A DNA stretch of 5,937 nt from the NCBI GenBank assembly GCA_902782705.1, contig CACZOL010000006.1, positions 1 through 5,937 on the forward strand, read 5' to 3'. Shown here in pieces: positions 5,206 through 5,937 of the stretch. Below the pieces are notes generated by a model. It was not told where the DNA came from. It worked only from the letters and a program-made list of their open reading frames with translations, and searched no databases. Each line of letters begins with the position of its first letter. The stretch's first letter is position 1. This DNA comes from an uncultured Selenomonadaceae bacterium (GTDB lineage Bacteria > Bacillota > Negativicutes > Selenomonadales > Selenomonadaceae). The translations under genes and the position numbers were made by a program.

Positions 5206-5874
5206 ATGACAGTAGGAGGAGTATCCGGAGGCAGCGGCTTTTTGCAGGTCAATCAAATGGTCAGCCGCATCGGCGAGGAAAAGGCCGCCATGTACATGGA
5301 GCGGTCGAAGTCTCACTATGAGGTGTCGAATTTCGGCAATGAGACGAAGCTTGGCACGAGCGAGTTTCAGCGGGAAAATAAACAGGTCCTTTCGACGGGC
5401 GAGAAAAAGACGTCGATGCTGACACAGCGCGGCAAAGCCGTCACGGACGTCTCGAACTTCGGCAATGAGACGAAGTTTGGTCATAGCGAGTTCCAGCGGG
5501 AAAATAAGCAGGTGCTTTCGACGGGCGAGAGCAAGACGTCGATGCTGACGCAGCGCGGCAAGGCCGTCACGGACGTGTCGAATTTCGGCAACGAGACGAA
5601 GTTCGGGCGCAGCGCTTTCCAGCGGGAAAATCAGAAGGTCCATTCGACGGGCGAGCAGAAGACGTCGATGTTGTCCGGTCGTGGTCGCGCGATTACGGAC
5701 GTGTCGAATTTCGGCAACGAGGTCAAGATCGGCAAGGGTACGTTCCAAAACCTGAACGAAAAGGTCATGCATGAAGGCGAGTCGAGCGTGTCCGCCGCGA
5801 TGCAGTCGGCGAAGCAGGCGTACAATCAGGGGCGCACGCCGCTCGGAAACGGCGTCGATATGAACGCGGGCTGA
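5206..5874 (+). CDS. Hypothetical protein made of alternating 21-residue repeats
   Basis: I do not recognise this 222-residue protein. After a Gly/Ser-rich head (TVGGVSGGSGFLQ), residues 19-207 are nine consecutive 21-residue units in two alternating types. Type B is VSNFGNEtKfG..eFQrENkq; type A is VlStGE.KtSMLtqRGkAvtD. Every unit starts with Val and has Gly at position 5. Units run A-B-A-B-A-B-A-B-A, so the B-A pairs form four 42-residue repeats; the first and last units are the most diverged. The tail is short (QGRTPLGNGVDMNAG). There is no signal peptide, membrane segment, Cys or Trp, and the protein is hydrophilic, suggesting a soluble elongated structure (inference). The start at 5206 is preferred because GGGGGAA (5194-5200) lies 5 nt before it. 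The in-frame ATG at 5173 would add 11 residues and has only AGGATAGG 14 nt upstream. The gene has its own promoter and terminator. Its role is unknown. Confidence 0.85.
   Translation: MTVGGVSGGSGFLQVNQMVSRIGEEKAAMYMERSKSHYEVSNFGNETKLGTSEFQRENKQVLSTGEKKTSMLTQRGKAVTDVSNFGNETKFGHSEFQRENKQVLSTGESKTSMLTQRGKAVTDVSNFGNETKFGRSAFQRENQKVHSTGEQKTSMLSGRGRAITDVSNFGNEVKIGKGTFQNLNEKVMHEGESSVSAAMQSAKQAYNQGRTPLGNGVDMNAG
5260..5826 (+). repeat. Tandem in-frame 63-bp half-repeats (four 126-bp units plus a leading half)
   Basis: Nine 63-bp units start at 5260, 5323, 5386, 5449, 5512, 5575, 5638, 5701 and 5764, alternating A and B types. The 126-bp B-A units begin at 5323, 5449, 5575 and 5701, each with a GTG or GTC codon followed by codons for SNFGNE. 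Units 1 and 2 are the most alike; unit 4 and the leading half are the most diverged. No unit length departs from a multiple of 21 codons. Confidence 0.93.
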
Positions 5875-5887
5875 ATATTGGAGAGTG

Positions 5888-5923
5888 ATCCCCCGGACGT
5901 TGTATCCGTCCGGGGGATTTATT
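5888..5923 (+). terminator. Intrinsic terminator of the repeat-protein gene
   Basis: A perfect 12-bp GC-rich stem pairs 5888-5899 (ATCCCCCGGACG) with 5907-5918 (CGTCCGGGGGAT) around a 7-nt loop, followed by a short T-rich run (TTTATT). It starts 14 nt after the stop codon and closes the transcription unit. Nothing more can be identified in the last bases of the window. Confidence 0.85.
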
Positions 5924-5937
5924 GTGAGAGCGCTTAA

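Noticed and set aside
5167..5772. Minus-strand open frame opposite the repeat-protein gene
   Set aside because: It also looks repetitive, but only because it is antisense to the repeats. The plus strand has promoter, ribosome site and terminator; the minus strand has none of these in place.
5260..5826. CRISPR array or mobile-element repeat
   Set aside because: The repeats are contiguous, in frame, a multiple of 21 codons, without spacers, and lie wholly inside one coding gene.

Overview
The window carries five protein genes and looks like a chromosomal segment of a moderately GC-rich Firmicute. The best guess is a Negativicute of the Selenomonas/Mitsuokella type. This is inferred from the codon and GC character, AGGAGG-type ribosome sites, sigma-A promoters close to TTGACA/TATAAT, and a string of hybrid-kinase/REC/Hpt proteins. 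No marker gene proves the taxon.

Region 1 (1-3467, + strand) is a multistep phosphorelay cluster. It opens inside a hybrid sensor kinase whose sensor and DHp (phospho-histidine) parts lie upstream of the window; what remains is HATPase-REC-Hpt-REC. After a 99-bp gap with its own promoter-like sequence come two translationally coupled genes that overlap by ATGA: a REC-Hpt protein, then a protein with a degenerate receiver followed by a canonical receiver. The two small genes together repeat the REC-Hpt...REC order of the kinase's C-terminal half and share diagnostic motifs with it, so they look like a detached, duplicated phosphorelay tail. None of the three proteins has a visible DNA-binding or enzymatic output domain.

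Region 2 (3468-3574) is a short convergent intergenic spacer with a near-perfect bidirectional intrinsic terminator.

Region 3 (3575-about 5044, - strand) is a 12-helix MFS transporter of the OFA (oxalate/formate antiporter) family with a strong AGGAGG site. Its promoter (TTGACA-18-TATAAT) lies about 210 nt upstream of the start codon. The long leader contains a multi-helix fold closed by a 7-bp P1 helix, then an intrinsic terminator with a T6 tract just ahead of the gene. This is the layout of a transcription-attenuating riboswitch or other leader regulator, and I could not match it to a known class.

Region 4 (about 5108-5924, + strand) is a monocistronic unit with its own promoter (TTGCCA-17-TATAAT) and terminator. 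It encodes a roughly 222-residue protein built almost entirely from nine alternating 21-residue half-repeats, which make four 42-residue units. I do not recognise the family.

The strongest candidates for undescribed biology are the attenuator leader of the OFA transporter and the 21-residue repeat protein. The split, duplicated phosphorelay with a pseudo-receiver is the third.
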